DNA of 64,000 bases. It comes from Alcanivorax sp. 1008 (GTDB lineage Bacteria > Pseudomonadota > Gammaproteobacteria > Pseudomonadales > Alcanivoracaceae). Under the pieces are notes generated by a model. It did not search any database. It was not told where the DNA came from and was given only the letters and a program-made list of their open reading frames with translations. Every line of letters begins with the position of its first letter. Position 1 is the stretch's first letter. Of the stretch, positions 41,948 through 52,066 are shown in pieces. The stretch spans positions 387,131-451,130 of the forward strand of contig NZ_JAFMPS010000002.1 in NCBI RefSeq assembly GCF_020667895.1, read 5' to 3'. A program made the translations under genes and the position numbers.

Positions 41948-42325
41948 GTGAACTCACTGGAAACCCTGCTGCAACGCATCCAACAGTCACCGGCGACCAT
42001 CGCTTTTGACGAGGTCATTGCGGCGATCAGCGAGCATTACGATTACACCCCTACGGGTTTTCATAATGGCCTTGGTGACGATGCGCTATGGAATGAGGCC
42101 GGCACCAACGCTGGGTCCTGCAGGATCTTTGCGTTCGCTCAGCTACATCAGCTGGATGAGGACAGCACGCTGGCTTGCTTCGGTAGCTACTATCGTGATG
42201 ATGTGCTGCGCTTTCCTGACGGCACCGACCACGGCAACATCCGCCGTTTTATGCGTGATGGCTGGAAAGGGATACGCTTTGCAGGCAACGCTTTGAAACC
42301 GGCTACTTCTGATCCTGCTGACTAA
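41948..42325 (+). CDS. HopJ-family protein
   Basis: 125 residues from GTG at 41948; GGAGG lies five bases upstream and decides this over a longer frame. The text ISEHYDYTPTGFHNGLGDDALWNEAGTNAGSCRIFAFAQL matches the HopJ family, named for a Pseudomonas effector but widespread in free-living marine bacteria. No type III secretion genes are present, so an intracellular role is more likely. The last 23 bases overlap the end of mlaB on the other strand. Confidence 0.88.
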   Translation: MNSLETLLQRIQQSPATIAFDEVIAAISEHYDYTPTGFHNGLGDDALWNEAGTNAGSCRIFAFAQLHQLDEDSTLACFGSYYRDDVLRFPDGTDHGNIRRFMRDGWKGIRFAGNALKPATSDPAD

Positions 42326-42641
42326 ACAATCCCGACAGCCCACCCACTTCAGCCATTGCCAACATGTCAGCCGGAACATTGCATAAACTGAGTGTGCCAC
42401 CCGCATGATTGGCAATTCGCATCCACCCCAGCATTAAAGCAATGCCAACGCTGCTACTGTACTCAACCTCTGCAAGATCGACCATGCAGTCCACCGGCAT
42501 ATTGCTATTAAGCCAGTCGGATACCTGATTATTCAGGGCAATTACCGAATCAAAGTTCAACGAACCAGAAAGATAAATCGTATCGTCCTGGTAGCGCGCC
42601 GCTGCTGACGGCAATGACTCTATAGATGCGTTTGCCGACAT
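42303..42641 (-). CDS. mlaB: MlaB, STAS subunit of the Mla phospholipid transporter
   Basis: 112 residues. STAS domain (DTIYLSGSLNFDSVIALNNQV ... VEYSSSVGIALMLGWMRIA) that binds and supports the MlaF ATPase. Last gene of mlaFEDCB, two bases after mlaC. Its 3' end overlaps the convergent HopJ gene. Confidence 0.92.
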   Translation of the reverse strand: MSANASIESLPSAAARYQDDTIYLSGSLNFDSVIALNNQVSDWLNSNMPVDCMVDLAEVEYSSSVGIALMLGWMRIANHAGGTLSLCNVPADMLAMAEVGGLSGLFSQQDQK

Positions 42642-42643
42642 TA

Positions 42644-43300
42644 TTATTGGCCCCAGTCATCAATGGTCTTATCCAGATCACCGCCAGCCTTTTCTACTTC
42701 GCTGGCGAACTGAGTGCGATATATCTGGCCAAGGTTGGCGCCATCAACAGTAAGATTGGTGACCTTCCAAAGATCCGGCCGCATTTCTCGCATGGTGTAC
42801 TGAACCAGGTAGACCTTACCGGTATTGCTGTAGATTTCTTGATTAATGATGGCGCGATGTGGGGCGGCATCACTGCCCGGCGCTATGGACAGGGTGATCT
42901 TCTCTCCTTTAAATGACAGCACCGCATCCGAATAGGTGATAATCAAAATACGTTCAAGCTTGTCTCCAAAGCGTTCAATGCGCTGATTAAACTGGTTGCG
43001 CTCAGCATCAGTTTTCAAGGCATTATATTGCCGAGCACTGGCATAAGTTGCCATCACACCTCGGGCGAAGCCTTCAAAGTCCATCACTTCATTTAGTACA
43101 TCACTGACTTGGCTGTAATAGCGATCCGGTTCTTTATCAATATAGCTGCGCGCCTGTGTAGATAGCTCGAGAATACGATTGGTGGCTGACTCCGCGGTCT
43201 TCAGGGCAATGCTGCTATCTGCCCGAGTCAGGGAGGGCAGTAGAAGTGCCATTATGGAAAATAAAATAGCGTAGAAATAATTGCAGCTCGCCGTACTCAT
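42644..43300 (-). CDS. mlaC: MlaC, periplasmic phospholipid shuttle
   Basis: 218 residues with a signal peptide (about 1-28). MlaC carries phospholipid between the outer membrane and the MlaFEDB complex. DFEGFARGVMATYA, the YIDKEP segment and the C-terminal VDGANLGQIYRTQFASEVEKAGGDLDKTIDDWG are typical. Overlaps mlaD by four bases. Confidence 0.95.
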   Translation of the reverse strand: MSTASCNYFYAILFSIMALLLPSLTRADSSIALKTAESATNRILELSTQARSYIDKEPDRYYSQVSDVLNEVMDFEGFARGVMATYASARQYNALKTDAERNQFNQRIERFGDKLERILIITYSDAVLSFKGEKITLSIAPGSDAAPHRAIINQEIYSNTGKVYLVQYTMREMRPDLWKVTNLTVDGANLGQIYRTQFASEVEKAGGDLDKTIDDWGQ

Positions 43301-43773
43301 TTCCCTTCTGCCTTTTTATCAAATAAATTGCTTAACACCGTGCCGATAATATCCTCTAGGACAAAGGCAGACTGGGTATCAAAGATCTCCCCACCATCAG
43401 CAAGTATTTCTTCACTTCCTCCCACGGCAATGCTTATATATTTTTCCCCCAACACCCCCGCGGTTTTAATCGACGCGATGCTATCGTCAGTAATGTAATT
43501 GACCCCTTTATCTATCTCCATTTCAACGCGAGCACGAACGCTGACTGGGTCCAGCTCGATGCTGGTAACGCGGCCCACCAATACACCACCAATAGTCACC
43601 TTGCCGCGCTCCGTGAGCCCGGACACATTGTTGAAGTGGGCCACCAGCTGATAGCTCTCTGCGCTATTACCACGCAAAGAAAGCCCACTAACCTGGAAGG
43701 ACAGGTAAATCAGGGCAAGAATGCCCGCAAGCATAAATGCGCCAACCATGATTTCGATGTTGCGGTTTTGCAT
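43297..43773 (-). CDS. mlaD: MlaD, MCE-domain membrane protein
   Basis: 158 residues. One N-terminal membrane helix (8-28) and one MCE domain (about 38-115: YQLVAHFNNVSGLTERGKVTIGGVLVGRV) that forms a hexameric ring on MlaE. A short hydrophobic tail (FVLEDIIGTVLSNLF) plugs the ring in the family. Overlaps mlaE by one base. Confidence 0.96.
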   Translation of the reverse strand: MQNRNIEIMVGAFMLAGILALIYLSFQVSGLSLRGNSAESYQLVAHFNNVSGLTERGKVTIGGVLVGRVTSIELDPVSVRARVEMEIDKGVNYITDDSIASIKTAGVLGEKYISIAVGGSEEILADGGEIFDTQSAFVLEDIIGTVLSNLFDKKAEGK

Positions 43774-44555
43774 CAGTCCACTCCAAACATGACGGCAGTC
43801 AGCAGAAAATCCAGCGCCAGCACCGCCAAAGATGAATACACCACGGTACGGGTTGTTGCGGTGGCAATGCCGGCCGAGGTTGGCGTTACTTCATAACCCT
43901 GGTAGACCGCGATCCAGCTAATCACTGCACCAAAAACAGCTGACTTGATTACACCATTGAGTACATCTTCGCGAAATTCCACCACATTTTGCATATTCGA
44001 CCAGAACGACCCGGCATCCACTCCAAGCCAGTGCACGCCAACCATGACTGCACCCCAGATGGCTACCACATTAAAAATCTGCGCCAGCACGGGCATCGCC
44101 AACATACCGGCCAACAAACGCGGCCGAACTACTCTTCGTAGCGGATCAACGCCGATCATTTCCATGGCGGCAAGTTGCTCGGTGGCTTTCATCAGGCCAA
44201 TCTCGGCAGTCATTGCTGATCCCGCCCTGCCAGCAAATAGTAACGCCGCTACCACCGGGCCCAGCTCACGCAGCAGGGATAGTGCCACCAGTTGTCCCAG
44301 TGCCTGGGAGGCACCGAATTTCACCAGTACGGTGTAGCCCTGTAAGGCCAGCACCATGCCAATGAACGCACCGGATACAACAATGATTACCAGGGAATAA
44401 ACACCAACAAAATAGATCTGACGCATCAACAGGCCAGGGCCATGACGCCAGTCCGGCACCCCTGAAAGGGCCTGCCACCAGAGCAAGGTTGCCCTGCCAA
44501 GCACTCGCAGCAATTCAAGCCCGGTGGCACCAAGACGCTGCAGCCAGGTCATCAT
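43773..44555 (-). CDS. mlaE: MlaE, permease of the phospholipid transporter
   Basis: 260 residues, about five membrane helices. The signatures [38 protein letters not shown] and [17 protein letters not shown] identify MlaE/YrbE. Overlaps mlaF by four bases. Confidence 0.97.
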   Translation of the reverse strand: MMTWLQRLGATGLELLRVLGRATLLWWQALSGVPDWRHGPGLLMRQIYFVGVYSLVIIVVSGAFIGMVLALQGYTVLVKFGASQALGQLVALSLLRELGPVVAALLFAGRAGSAMTAEIGLMKATEQLAAMEMIGVDPLRRVVRPRLLAGMLAMPVLAQIFNVVAIWGAVMVGVHWLGVDAGSFWSNMQNVVEFREDVLNGVIKSAVFGAVISWIAVYQGYEVTPTSAGIATATTRTVVYSSLAVLALDFLLTAVMFGVD

Positions 44556-45358
44556 TGGCGAGGCTCCAAACCGAGATCCTGATAATAATCCACGGCCGGA
44601 TACTGAAAAGGTACCGGACCATCCGGCAGGCCCTGAATAAACTGCCGAACCCTTTCGTCATCACTGTTCATTACCGCTTCTGTTGGCCCCTGACCGCGGA
44701 TCTTGCCGTCCGCAATCACGTGCATGTAATCAGCGATGGCGGCGGTTTCCGTAACATCATGGGAGACAATAATCGTGGTGACTCCCAGAGCCCTATTCAA
44801 TCGGGCAATTAATGTAGCCAGCATGCCCATAGAGATCGGGTCCTGACCGGCGAATGGTTCGTCATAGATAATCAGGTCGGGATCAAGAATGATGGCCCGT
44901 GCCAAAGCTGCGCGACGGGCCATGCCGCCAGACAATTCCGCGGGCATCAGGTCTCTGGCTCCACGCAGGCCTACAGCATCAAGTTTCATTAACACCAGAT
45001 CGCGAATCATGCTTTCCGGCAACCGGGTATGCATGCGTAATGGGAAGGCGACGTTGTCGTAGACGGATAGATCGGTAAACAGAGCACCCGCTTGAAACAG
45101 CATGCCCATACGGCGACGCAGGCGAAACAAGTCGCCACGCCCTAACTCGCTAACTTCCTTGCCATCCACCAGCACTTGGCCCGAGGTGGCTTTCAACTGG
45201 CCGCCGATCAGACGTAGCAAGGTGGTCTTGCCGCAACCGCTAGGGCCCATAATGGCGGTAACACTGCCGCGCGGAATATCCAGGTTAATATCGCTAAACA
45301 ACGTGCGCTCGCCGCGGCGCAGGCTCACATTACGAATTTCGATCAGGTTCTCGGTCAT
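44552..45358 (-). CDS. mlaF: MlaF, ATPase of the phospholipid transporter
   Basis: 268 residues. ABC ATPase with Walker [11 protein letters not shown]-loop [10 protein letters not shown], signature ELSGGMARR, Walker [11 protein letters not shown] and H-loop VSHD. Energises phospholipid movement that keeps the outer leaflet free of glycerophospholipids, relevant for a cell living on hydrocarbons. First gene of the mla operon. Confidence 0.97.
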   Translation of the reverse strand: MTENLIEIRNVSLRRGERTLFSDINLDIPRGSVTAIMGPSGCGKTTLLRLIGGQLKATSGQVLVDGKEVSELGRGDLFRLRRRMGMLFQAGALFTDLSVYDNVAFPLRMHTRLPESMIRDLVLMKLDAVGLRGARDLMPAELSGGMARRAALARAIILDPDLIIYDEPFAGQDPISMGMLATLIARLNRALGVTTIIVSHDVTETAAIADYMHVIADGKIRGQGPTEAVMNSDDERVRQFIQGLPDGPVPFQYPAVDYYQDLGLEPRQ

Positions 45359-45405
45359 AGTGCCCTTACATTAACTTGAATCCATACCTGAAAGCACTGA
45401 CCGCC

Positions 45406-46086
45406 TCAGCGTAATGGCATCTCGTTCAGCTCCCGCTTTCTGCGCCGCCAGTCGGGCAGACATTGCGACATCAGGGCCTGGAACGCGGGCCCATGGTTCA
45501 TGTGCTCAAGATGACACAGTTCATGGATGACCACGTACTCAATACTGTGCAGCGGCGTCTTTATCAGTTCCAGATTAAGGTTGATATAGCCAAGGCTGGA
45601 GAGGCTACCCCAGCGGCTCTTCATTGAGCGGATCCTCAACTGTGGCCGGATATGGCCGCGAACCGCAAAGAAAGGGAAGTGGTGATCAATTAACCGATTG
45701 AAGACGCCATCGGCCTGCTGGCGATACCAGCGTTCCAGCTGCCTGGCAATCCGCTCCGGGTTATCCGGCTCTGGCGCCAGCAGGCAGAGGCTGCCCTGCT
45801 GCAGCGCAGTCGCCGGCCGGGCCGCGCGGGCCAGAGACAGCGGATAGTGTTGGCCGAGAAACAGATGCTCCTCACCATGACGGTACTGCAAAGGGATTCG
45901 CGGCGGACGTAGCTGCTGCCCCCTCAGACGGGCTTGCAGCCAAGCGGACTTACTGGCGATAAAATCCTCAACCTCGCGTGCACTGGCCCGTAGCGGCACT
46001 CGAACTTCTATGCGGCTATCGGGATACAAGCGCAGCTCAAGCGAGCGACGTCGGCTGCGTATTACTGTGTAATCAGTGGTCTTCAC
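45406..46086 (-). CDS. YgjP-like zinc metallopeptidase (DUF45, M48-related)
   Basis: 226 residues from GTG at 46086 (VKTTDYTVIRSRRRSLEL), chosen because the family begins there and a GGGAG lies about nine bases upstream; a longer frame to 46140 runs deep into the RND gene. The zinc motif HELCHLEHMNHGPAF (HExxH, near 185) and the preceding RIRSMKSRWGSLSS with Arg and Trp are diagnostic. Substrate unknown. Overlaps the RND pump 3' end by 14 bases, suggesting coupled translation. Confidence 0.85.
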   Translation of the reverse strand: MKTTDYTVIRSRRRSLELRLYPDSRIEVRVPLRASAREVEDFIASKSAWLQARLRGQQLRPPRIPLQYRHGEEHLFLGQHYPLSLARAARPATALQQGSLCLLAPEPDNPERIARQLERWYRQQADGVFNRLIDHHFPFFAVRGHIRPQLRIRSMKSRWGSLSSLGYINLNLELIKTPLHSIEYVVIHELCHLEHMNHGPAFQALMSQCLPDWRRRKRELNEMPLR

Positions 46087-49000
46087 CTGTGGGCAGCTCC
46101 CGATGCAGTCGCTCGGCAATGGCATTGGCCGATGATGCATAACCAGCTAGCCAGTTGTACAGCAGCGGGATGATGAACAAAGTCAGCACAGTGGCAAACA
46201 GCAAGCCGCCTATAATCACAATGCCGATGGATATACGGCTTTCTGCACCAGCTCCCACGGCCATAACCAGTGGCAAGGCGCCAAAAATGGTCGATATGCC
46301 GGTCATTAAAACTGGCCGGAAGCGCACCGTGGCCCCTTCAACAATTGCCTGGCTGACGGTACGGCCCTGATCGCGCAACTGATTGGCGAACTCGACAATG
46401 AGAATACCGTTCTTCGCCATAAGGCCCACCAGCATAATCATGCCAATTTGACTGTACACGTTTATTGAGTTGCCACTAAGCCGGATAGCGATTACGGCGC
46501 CAGCAATGGCGAGGGGTACGGTGAGCATGATAATCAAAGGATGAATCCAGCTTTCAAACTGTGCGGCGAGAACCAGAAATACAATAACGACTGCCAACAG
46601 GAAAGTAATATAGATGGCCGCCGAGGCAGATTGAAATTCCTCCGCCATACCTTTGTAACTGACCCTCGCTTCTGCTGGCAGAGTCTGCCGAGCAGTATCT
46701 TCGATAAAACGAATTGCTGAGCCCAAATCATAGCCAGGCATCATTGATGCGGACAGGGTAACCGACGGCAGTCGCCCTACTCGGCGCAGTTCAGGTGAAG
46801 CGCCCTGCTGGTGAAGATCAATGATACTGGACAAAGCCACCAACCCTCCGCCGTCAGCGCGCAAATAGATATTGTTCAGATCTTCTGGCGAAGCCCGATC
46901 AGCGGGAATCGCTTCCAGCATCACATCGTATTCCCGGCCACGGTCCAGATAGGTTGTTGCCACCGACGAGGCCAGCATGGCTTGTAAGGTCTGGCCCACG
47001 TCTTCGGCGCTGATACCCAAATCAGCGGCACGATCGCGCAACAGCCTGACATCCAATTGTGGCTGGGTTTCATCATAGTCCGTGGTGGCGCCAAACAAGC
47101 CGGGGTTGTCTTCCATTCTGGCCAGCATGGATTCACTCCAGGCAACGGCAGAGGCATAGTCCGGACCGGATACCACTACCTCCAGGGCTTGGCTGAACGC
47201 GCTCTGTCCCAGGCCCGGGGGATTGATTGCCACGGCCCGTAGTCCGGGAACCTGAGGTAATTTCTGCAGAACTTCTCTAACGATATCCTGCTGTTTGCGC
47301 TGTCGCTCGTCCCAATGCTTCAAACGGACAATGGTAAAGGCATTGGTCACCTGGCCACGAAAACCAACAATCGATAGCACTCTAAGCACTTCACCTTCAT
47401 CAACCAACGGCAGAATAATTTTTTCAATTTTTGCGGCATGGTGCTGGGTGTAATTCGCCGTCGCACCTTGCGGCGCCGTGGCGGGGACAATAAACACACC
47501 CCGGTCTTCTGTCGGTGCCAGTTCACGGGGTATCTGTGCCCAGGCGAATATCGCCAACAGACAGCCGGCCAGAGCTATGGAGAGCACCGGCGCTGGGTGG
47601 CTCAAGGTGTAATTCAACGAGCGCTGGTATAGACCGGCCATATTTGCCAGTCGACGATCCAACCAGTTTGCTTCATTTTGATTTCTGTGTGGCCTGAGCC
47701 AACGGGAACACAGCATAGGCGCTAATGATAGTGCCACCACACTGGACACCACTACGGCGGCCGCCAGAGTGAATCCAAATTCGGCAAACAGGCGACCAAC
47801 ATCACCACCCATAAATGAGATTGGTACAAACACTGCAATCAAGGTCAGGGTGGTAGCGACAATGGCGAAAGCCACCTGTCGGGCCCCAAGAAATGCCGCA
47901 ACTAACGGCTTCTCGCCCTCATCCATGCGCCGCTGAATATTCTCCAGCATTACAATCGCATCATCGACCACCAGGCCGATAGCCAAAATCAGAGCAAGCA
48001 GAGTAAGCACATTCAAAGAGAAGCCCAACAAAGCCAGCCCGGCAAAGGCGCCAATAATAGATACCGGAATGGTTACCGCCGGAATTAGCGTTGCACGCAG
48101 ACTGCCAAGGAAAACCCATATCACCAGAATTACCAGGACCACGGAAATGGCCAGGGTAATTAATACTTCCTTGATTGAGGCACGAATAAAAATCGACTCA
48201 TCATAATTTATGCCAAGACTAATATCCGAGGGCAGTGTTTCCTGAACTCGGGCAATCTCTTCCTGAACCAAATCGGACACCGCAACCGTATTGGCTTTCG
48301 ATTGCCGAATGATTCCGAGGCCAATCGCCACGTCGCCATTTGCACGAAGCACCGTGTCACGGTTCTCTACCCCCAACTCCACCTTGGCAACATCACCCAG
48401 GCGAATAAGGTGGTCACCATCACGACGCACTACCAGTCGCTTGAACTCATCCACGTCAGATAAGCGGCTATCCGCACGGACGGTAAAATCCCGACTGGCA
48501 GACTCCACCTTGCCTGCAGGCAGCTCCACATTATTGGCCTGCAGAGTTTGCTGAATATCTGTTACCACCACTCCGTGAGCCGCCATCCGGCGTCGGTCCA
48601 GCCAGACACGCATGGCGTAACGACGTTGCCCACCAATGAATACGTCTGCGACACCATCAAGCACCGAAAAACGATCAACCAGATTACGTTCGGCGAAGTC
48701 GCTGAGCTCCTCCGGCGCTAATGTGGTGCTAGTCAAGGTAACCCAGATAATGGGACGCGCATCAGCATCCGTTTTGGCAATTACCGGGGATTCCGCGTCT
48801 TCTGGCAGGCGCCCTAGAACTCTGGAAATGGCATCACGAACATCGTTGGCCGCCGCATCCACGTCACGGTCAAGATTAAACTCAATGGAGGTACGTGCTG
48901 AACCGATACGGCTGCGCGACTCAATTCGCTCAACCCCCTCTACGCCGCTGATCGCAGCCTCAATAATCTGAACGATCTGGGTATCGATAACCTCCGGGGC

Positions 49001-49162
49001 GGCACCGCGATACTCTACCGACACGGATACCTCCGGAGGATCGATGTCCGGATATTCTCGTACCGGTAGCTTCAACAGACCACTAAGGCCAAAAACCACG
49101 ATCAATAGAGAAATAACCGTGGCAAATACCGGACGTTTTATTGAGACGTCGGAAATCACCAC
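46073..49162 (-). CDS. RND efflux pump inner-membrane subunit (HAE1 type)
   Basis: 1029 residues. Proton-driven exporter, 12 membrane helices in two halves (helix 1 at 10-30, 2-6 at about 330-480, 7 near 520, 8-12 at about 850-1010) with two large periplasmic domains. Helix 4 carries the paired Asp residues of the proton relay (LILAIGLVVDDAIVMLEN) and the second half has the matching GLMAKNGILIVEFAN. PDIDPPEVSVSVEYRGAAPEVIDTQI at the N-terminus is typical of HAE1 pumps. Forms an operon with its adaptor, three bases upstream. No outer-membrane factor gene is present, so a TolC-like protein from elsewhere is presumed. Substrates unknown. Confidence 0.95.
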   Translation of the reverse strand: MVISDVSIKRPVFATVISLLIVVFGLSGLLKLPVREYPDIDPPEVSVSVEYRGAAPEVIDTQIVQIIEAAISGVEGVERIESRSRIGSARTSIEFNLDRDVDAAANDVRDAISRVLGRLPEDAESPVIAKTDADARPIIWVTLTSTTLAPEELSDFAERNLVDRFSVLDGVADVFIGGQRRYAMRVWLDRRRMAAHGVVVTDIQQTLQANNVELPAGKVESASRDFTVRADSRLSDVDEFKRLVVRRDGDHLIRLGDVAKVELGVENRDTVLRANGDVAIGLGIIRQSKANTVAVSDLVQEEIARVQETLPSDISLGINYDESIFIRASIKEVLITLAISVVLVILVIWVFLGSLRATLIPAVTIPVSIIGAFAGLALLGFSLNVLTLLALILAIGLVVDDAIVMLENIQRRMDEGEKPLVAAFLGARQVAFAIVATTLTLIAVFVPISFMGGDVGRLFAEFGFTLAAAVVVSSVVALSLAPMLCSRWLRPHRNQNEANWLDRRLANMAGLYQRSLNYTLSHPAPVLSIALAGCLLAIFAWAQIPRELAPTEDRGVFIVPATAPQGATANYTQHHAAKIEKIILPLVDEGEVLRVLSIVGFRGQVTNAFTIVRLKHWDERQRKQQDIVREVLQKLPQVPGLRAVAINPPGLGQSAFSQALEVVVSGPDYASAVAWSESMLARMEDNPGLFGATTDYDETQPQLDVRLLRDRAADLGISAEDVGQTLQAMLASSVATTYLDRGREYDVMLEAIPADRASPEDLNNIYLRADGGGLVALSSIIDLHQQGASPELRRVGRLPSVTLSASMMPGYDLGSAIRFIEDTARQTLPAEARVSYKGMAEEFQSASAAIYITFLLAVVIVFLVLAAQFESWIHPLIIMLTVPLAIAGAVIAIRLSGNSINVYSQIGMIMLVGLMAKNGILIVEFANQLRDQGRTVSQAIVEGATVRFRPVLMTGISTIFGALPLVMAVGAGAESRISIGIVIIGGLLFATVLTLFIIPLLYNWLAGYASSANAIAERLHRELPTGEDH

Positions 49163-49165
49163 GAC

Positions 49166-50254
49166 TCAGCCCTCCTGATCGATGAAGGCACCGGCAGACT
49201 CGGGCAATAAAGCCCCGGGATCATCAACGACTGTTACAGGGGAGCCACTACCCAGGCGGGTGTGGCCGGTAATAATCACCTGATCGTTTTCGGCAATGCC
49301 GCTAGTCACTTCAACCCAGCCTTGCTGCCGGGTGCCAAGCGACAGCTGCCGTCGCTCTGCCTGACCATCCTTTACAACAAATGCAAAGCTGACCACGCCC
49401 TGAGTCAATATGGCCTGCTCCGGGATCATTAGTGCTTGATGCTCATCCACCGCCAGAGAGACTTGTAAGAACTGCCCTGGGAGCATTAGCTGCTCGTTGT
49501 TATCCAACAGAGCTTTAACCGTAATAGCTCGATTGGTTGGATCAATCCGACTATCAAGATAGGTAAGCTGACCGGAGAATACCTTCTCCGGCCAGGCATC
49601 ACTGGTTACGGTTAATGACTGGCCGGGGGCCAGTGTTGCCAGATAGCGCTCGGGCACTGTGAACTGCACTTCAAGCTGTTCAGTATTATCCAGAGTGGTT
49701 ATCAGATCCCCGGCGCGCAGATAGCTGCCCGGATCAATATTGCCGAGACCGATAACACCAGGGAAAGGCGCCCGAATCTGGTGATAGGATAATCTGGCCT
49801 CCGCTGCTTGCTGCTGTGCCTGGGCTCCCTGCAAGGCCGCCTTAAGCTGATCGACCTCTGCTTCCGAGATGGCTCGAGTATTTTGCAAACGCTCGGCGCG
49901 CTGCGAGGCAGCACGGGCGTCAGCCAAGCTGGCCTCGGCCTGGGCCAATTCCGCCTGAGCGGTTCTATCATCCAGTGACACCAGAAGTTCACCGGTCATC
50001 ACGCGTGAGCCTTCTTTCATGGCTACCCGCACAACCCGCCCATCTACTTCGCTGGTTACGCTAACAGACTGCAGCGCACGCGCTGTGCCTACCGCTTCCA
50101 CCCGGCGCTGCAAGGTGGTCAGGCGTGGGGCCTCAACATTGACCGCCTGTGGCGGTCGCTGACGCTGACCAGCTTTCTCGCCACCGAACTGCCAAACCGC
50201 AAGAAGCGCCAGTGAAATCAACGCAACCACGGCAACAAAGGCGCCCTGTCTCAT
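49166..50254 (-). CDS. RND efflux periplasmic adaptor (membrane fusion protein)
   Basis: 362 residues. N-terminal membrane anchor (6-22), barrel-sandwich/lipoyl half (SEVDGRVVRVAMKEGSRVMTGELLVSLDD), coiled-coil hairpin (about 95-155, AEASLADARAASQRAERLQ ... QQQAAEARLSY), second lipoyl half (IRAPFPGVIGLGNIDPGSYL) and beta-barrel domain. Links the pump to the outer-membrane channel. There is no adjacent regulator gene. Confidence 0.95.
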   Translation of the reverse strand: MRQGAFVAVVALISLALLAVWQFGGEKAGQRQRPPQAVNVEAPRLTTLQRRVEAVGTARALQSVSVTSEVDGRVVRVAMKEGSRVMTGELLVSLDDRTAQAELAQAEASLADARAASQRAERLQNTRAISEAEVDQLKAALQGAQAQQQAAEARLSYHQIRAPFPGVIGLGNIDPGSYLRAGDLITTLDNTEQLEVQFTVPERYLATLAPGQSLTVTSDAWPEKVFSGQLTYLDSRIDPTNRAITVKALLDNNEQLMLPGQFLQVSLAVDEHQALMIPEQAILTQGVVSFAFVVKDGQAERRQLSLGTRQQGWVEVTSGIAENDQVIITGHTRLGSGSPVTVVDDPGALLPESAGAFIDQEG

Positions 50255-50360
50255 AGCTTGATCTCCAGAAATGCTATGGCCAAATTAACAATCTTGCTAA
50301 ATGACGCCGCTTTATTATGCACCGCGGTTTGTGCAAAAAATGTGAGGAGGGAGAGAAGGC

Positions 50361-50385
50361 CCGCCACACCAGATCGGTGTGGCGG
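50361..50385 (-). terminator. Hairpin after the acyl-CoA ligase gene
   Basis: Minus strand CCGCCACACC, loop GATCT, GGTGTGGCGG: ten-pair perfect stem starting 12 bases after the ligase stop, followed by GGCCTTCTCTC, a weak pyrimidine run. It separates the ligase from the efflux operon; the remaining bases to 50255 probably hold the efflux promoter. Confidence 0.65.
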
Positions 50386-50397
50386 TCTGGCAAGGTA

Positions 50398-52035
50398 TCA
50401 GTCTGCCATTTCGGCACGCATCAGCTTCTTGTCCAGCTTGCCCACGCTGGTGCGCGGCAGGGCGTCAACAAACTTGATTCGATCCGGTACGCCATACTTT
50501 GAAATGACGCCCTTATTGGCGTAATCCATGACCAGATCCTTAATGCCCTGGGCTTCCACCTCGGCCCCCGGCTTCTTCACCACCAAAGCCAGAGGACGCT
50601 CACCCCACTTTTCATCCGGTACACCAATCACCGCACATTCAGCCACCGCCGGGTGATGCAATACCAGACCTTCCAGATCAATCGAAGACACCCACTCACC
50701 ACCGGTTTTGATCACGTCCTTGATGCGATCAGCGATTTTCAACCAACCGTCGGCGCTCATGGTGGCAATGTCACCCGTATGCAACCAACCGCCGTGCCAC
50801 AGATGTTCGGAGTTTTCCTTGTCATTCAGATAACCCTGAGTGAGCCAGGGTGCCCGAGCCACCACTTCGCCTTGGGCTTTTCCATCATGAGGTACGTCGT
50901 TCATGTTCTCATCAACAATGCGGATCTGCACCATTGGTACCGGGCGGCCTGTCATGGTGCGGTAAGTCACCTGGGTATCGATATCCGCCTTCTCCAGCTC
51001 CGGCGGCAACAGCGCCAGGGTCATCAGCGGGCAAGTCTCACTCATGCCGTAACCGGTGTAGATGTCGATGCCGCGCTCAAGCGCTCCGCGGGCCAAGGCG
51101 GGGGGCAATGCGGAGCCGCCAATGATTACCTTCCAGCCATTCAGATCGACGCTCTTGGCTGCTTCGGCGCCAAGCAACATCTGGATAATAGTTGGCACAC
51201 AATGGGAGAAGGTAACCTTTTCAGTAACCAACAGCTTTAACAATGAGGCCGGCTCATAGCGGCCCGGATAAACCTGCTTCACACCCATCATGGTTGCCAT
51301 ATACGGGATACCCCAGGCGTGCACGTGGAACATAGGCGTGATCGGCATATAGATGTCATTGGCGTTGAACCTGCCATGGCCGCTGCCGCCCAGCGCTGCA
51401 CGGCCAGCATAGGTATGCAGTACCAGTTGACGATGGCTAAAGTAGACACCCTTAGGCAGTCCGGTGGTGCCGGTAGTATAGAAAGTCGTAGCGCGGGTGT
51501 TTTCATCTAGATCCGGGAAGGTGAACTCACTGCTCGCCGCCTTCAGCAGAGCTTCGTATTCACCAGCCAAGTCAATCTGGCTGTCCTGCGGACCGTCATC
51601 ATCATCCAGCAGCACATATTTCTTTACCGGCTCAATACGATCCTTGATGGCATCAAGGATGGGCAAGAATTCACGATTCACCAGAATTACGTCATCTTTA
51701 GCGTGGTTGATGGTGTAAAGGACCTGTTCCGGGGACAACCGCACATTCACTGTATGCAGCACCGCCCCCATCATCGGAATGGCGAAAAAGCACTCCAGGT
51801 ATCGGTGACTATCCCAATCCATTACCGCCACGGTGTCACCCGGCTTGACTCCGAGATCGGTCAACATAGAGGCCAGACGGCTAACCCGCTCACCCAAGTC
51901 ACGGTAGGTCATGCGCAGTTTGTCGGCGTAAACGATCTCCTGATCCGGCGCATTTTTCACCCCAGCTTCAAGGATGCTATTGACCAGCAACGGGGAAGAA
52001 TAGGCTGACGGGGTACGGGTGATGCTCAGGTCCAT
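50398..52035 (-). CDS. Fatty acid-CoA ligase (AlkK-like, AMP-binding)
   Basis: 545 residues. Adenylates a fatty acid with ATP and transfers it to CoA. Motif A5-type [12 protein letters not shown] (P-loop), [21 protein letters not shown] and the C-terminal [17 protein letters not shown] and [11 protein letters not shown] with the catalytic Lys. Overall arrangement and length (545) resemble AlkK-type medium-chain ligases of alkane degraders, such as the 546-residue Pseudomonas protein; chain length is not certain. It would feed acyl-CoA to beta-oxidation and to the wax ester synthases. Follows fumC by 31 bases on the same strand. Confidence 0.92.
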   Translation of the reverse strand: MDLSITRTPSAYSSPLLVNSILEAGVKNAPDQEIVYADKLRMTYRDLGERVSRLASMLTDLGVKPGDTVAVMDWDSHRYLECFFAIPMMGAVLHTVNVRLSPEQVLYTINHAKDDVILVNREFLPILDAIKDRIEPVKKYVLLDDDDGPQDSQIDLAGEYEALLKAASSEFTFPDLDENTRATTFYTTGTTGLPKGVYFSHRQLVLHTYAGRAALGGSGHGRFNANDIYMPITPMFHVHAWGIPYMATMMGVKQVYPGRYEPASLLKLLVTEKVTFSHCVPTIIQMLLGAEAAKSVDLNGWKVIIGGSALPPALARGALERGIDIYTGYGMSETCPLMTLALLPPELEKADIDTQVTYRTMTGRPVPMVQIRIVDENMNDVPHDGKAQGEVVARAPWLTQGYLNDKENSEHLWHGGWLHTGDIATMSADGWLKIADRIKDVIKTGGEWVSSIDLEGLVLHHPAVAECAVIGVPDEKWGERPLALVVKKPGAEVEAQGIKDLVMDYANKGVISKYGVPDRIKFVDALPRTSVGKLDKKLMRAEMAD

Positions 52036-52066
52036 GATCGCGTCCTCTGTTTGAATTGTTAGTTAG

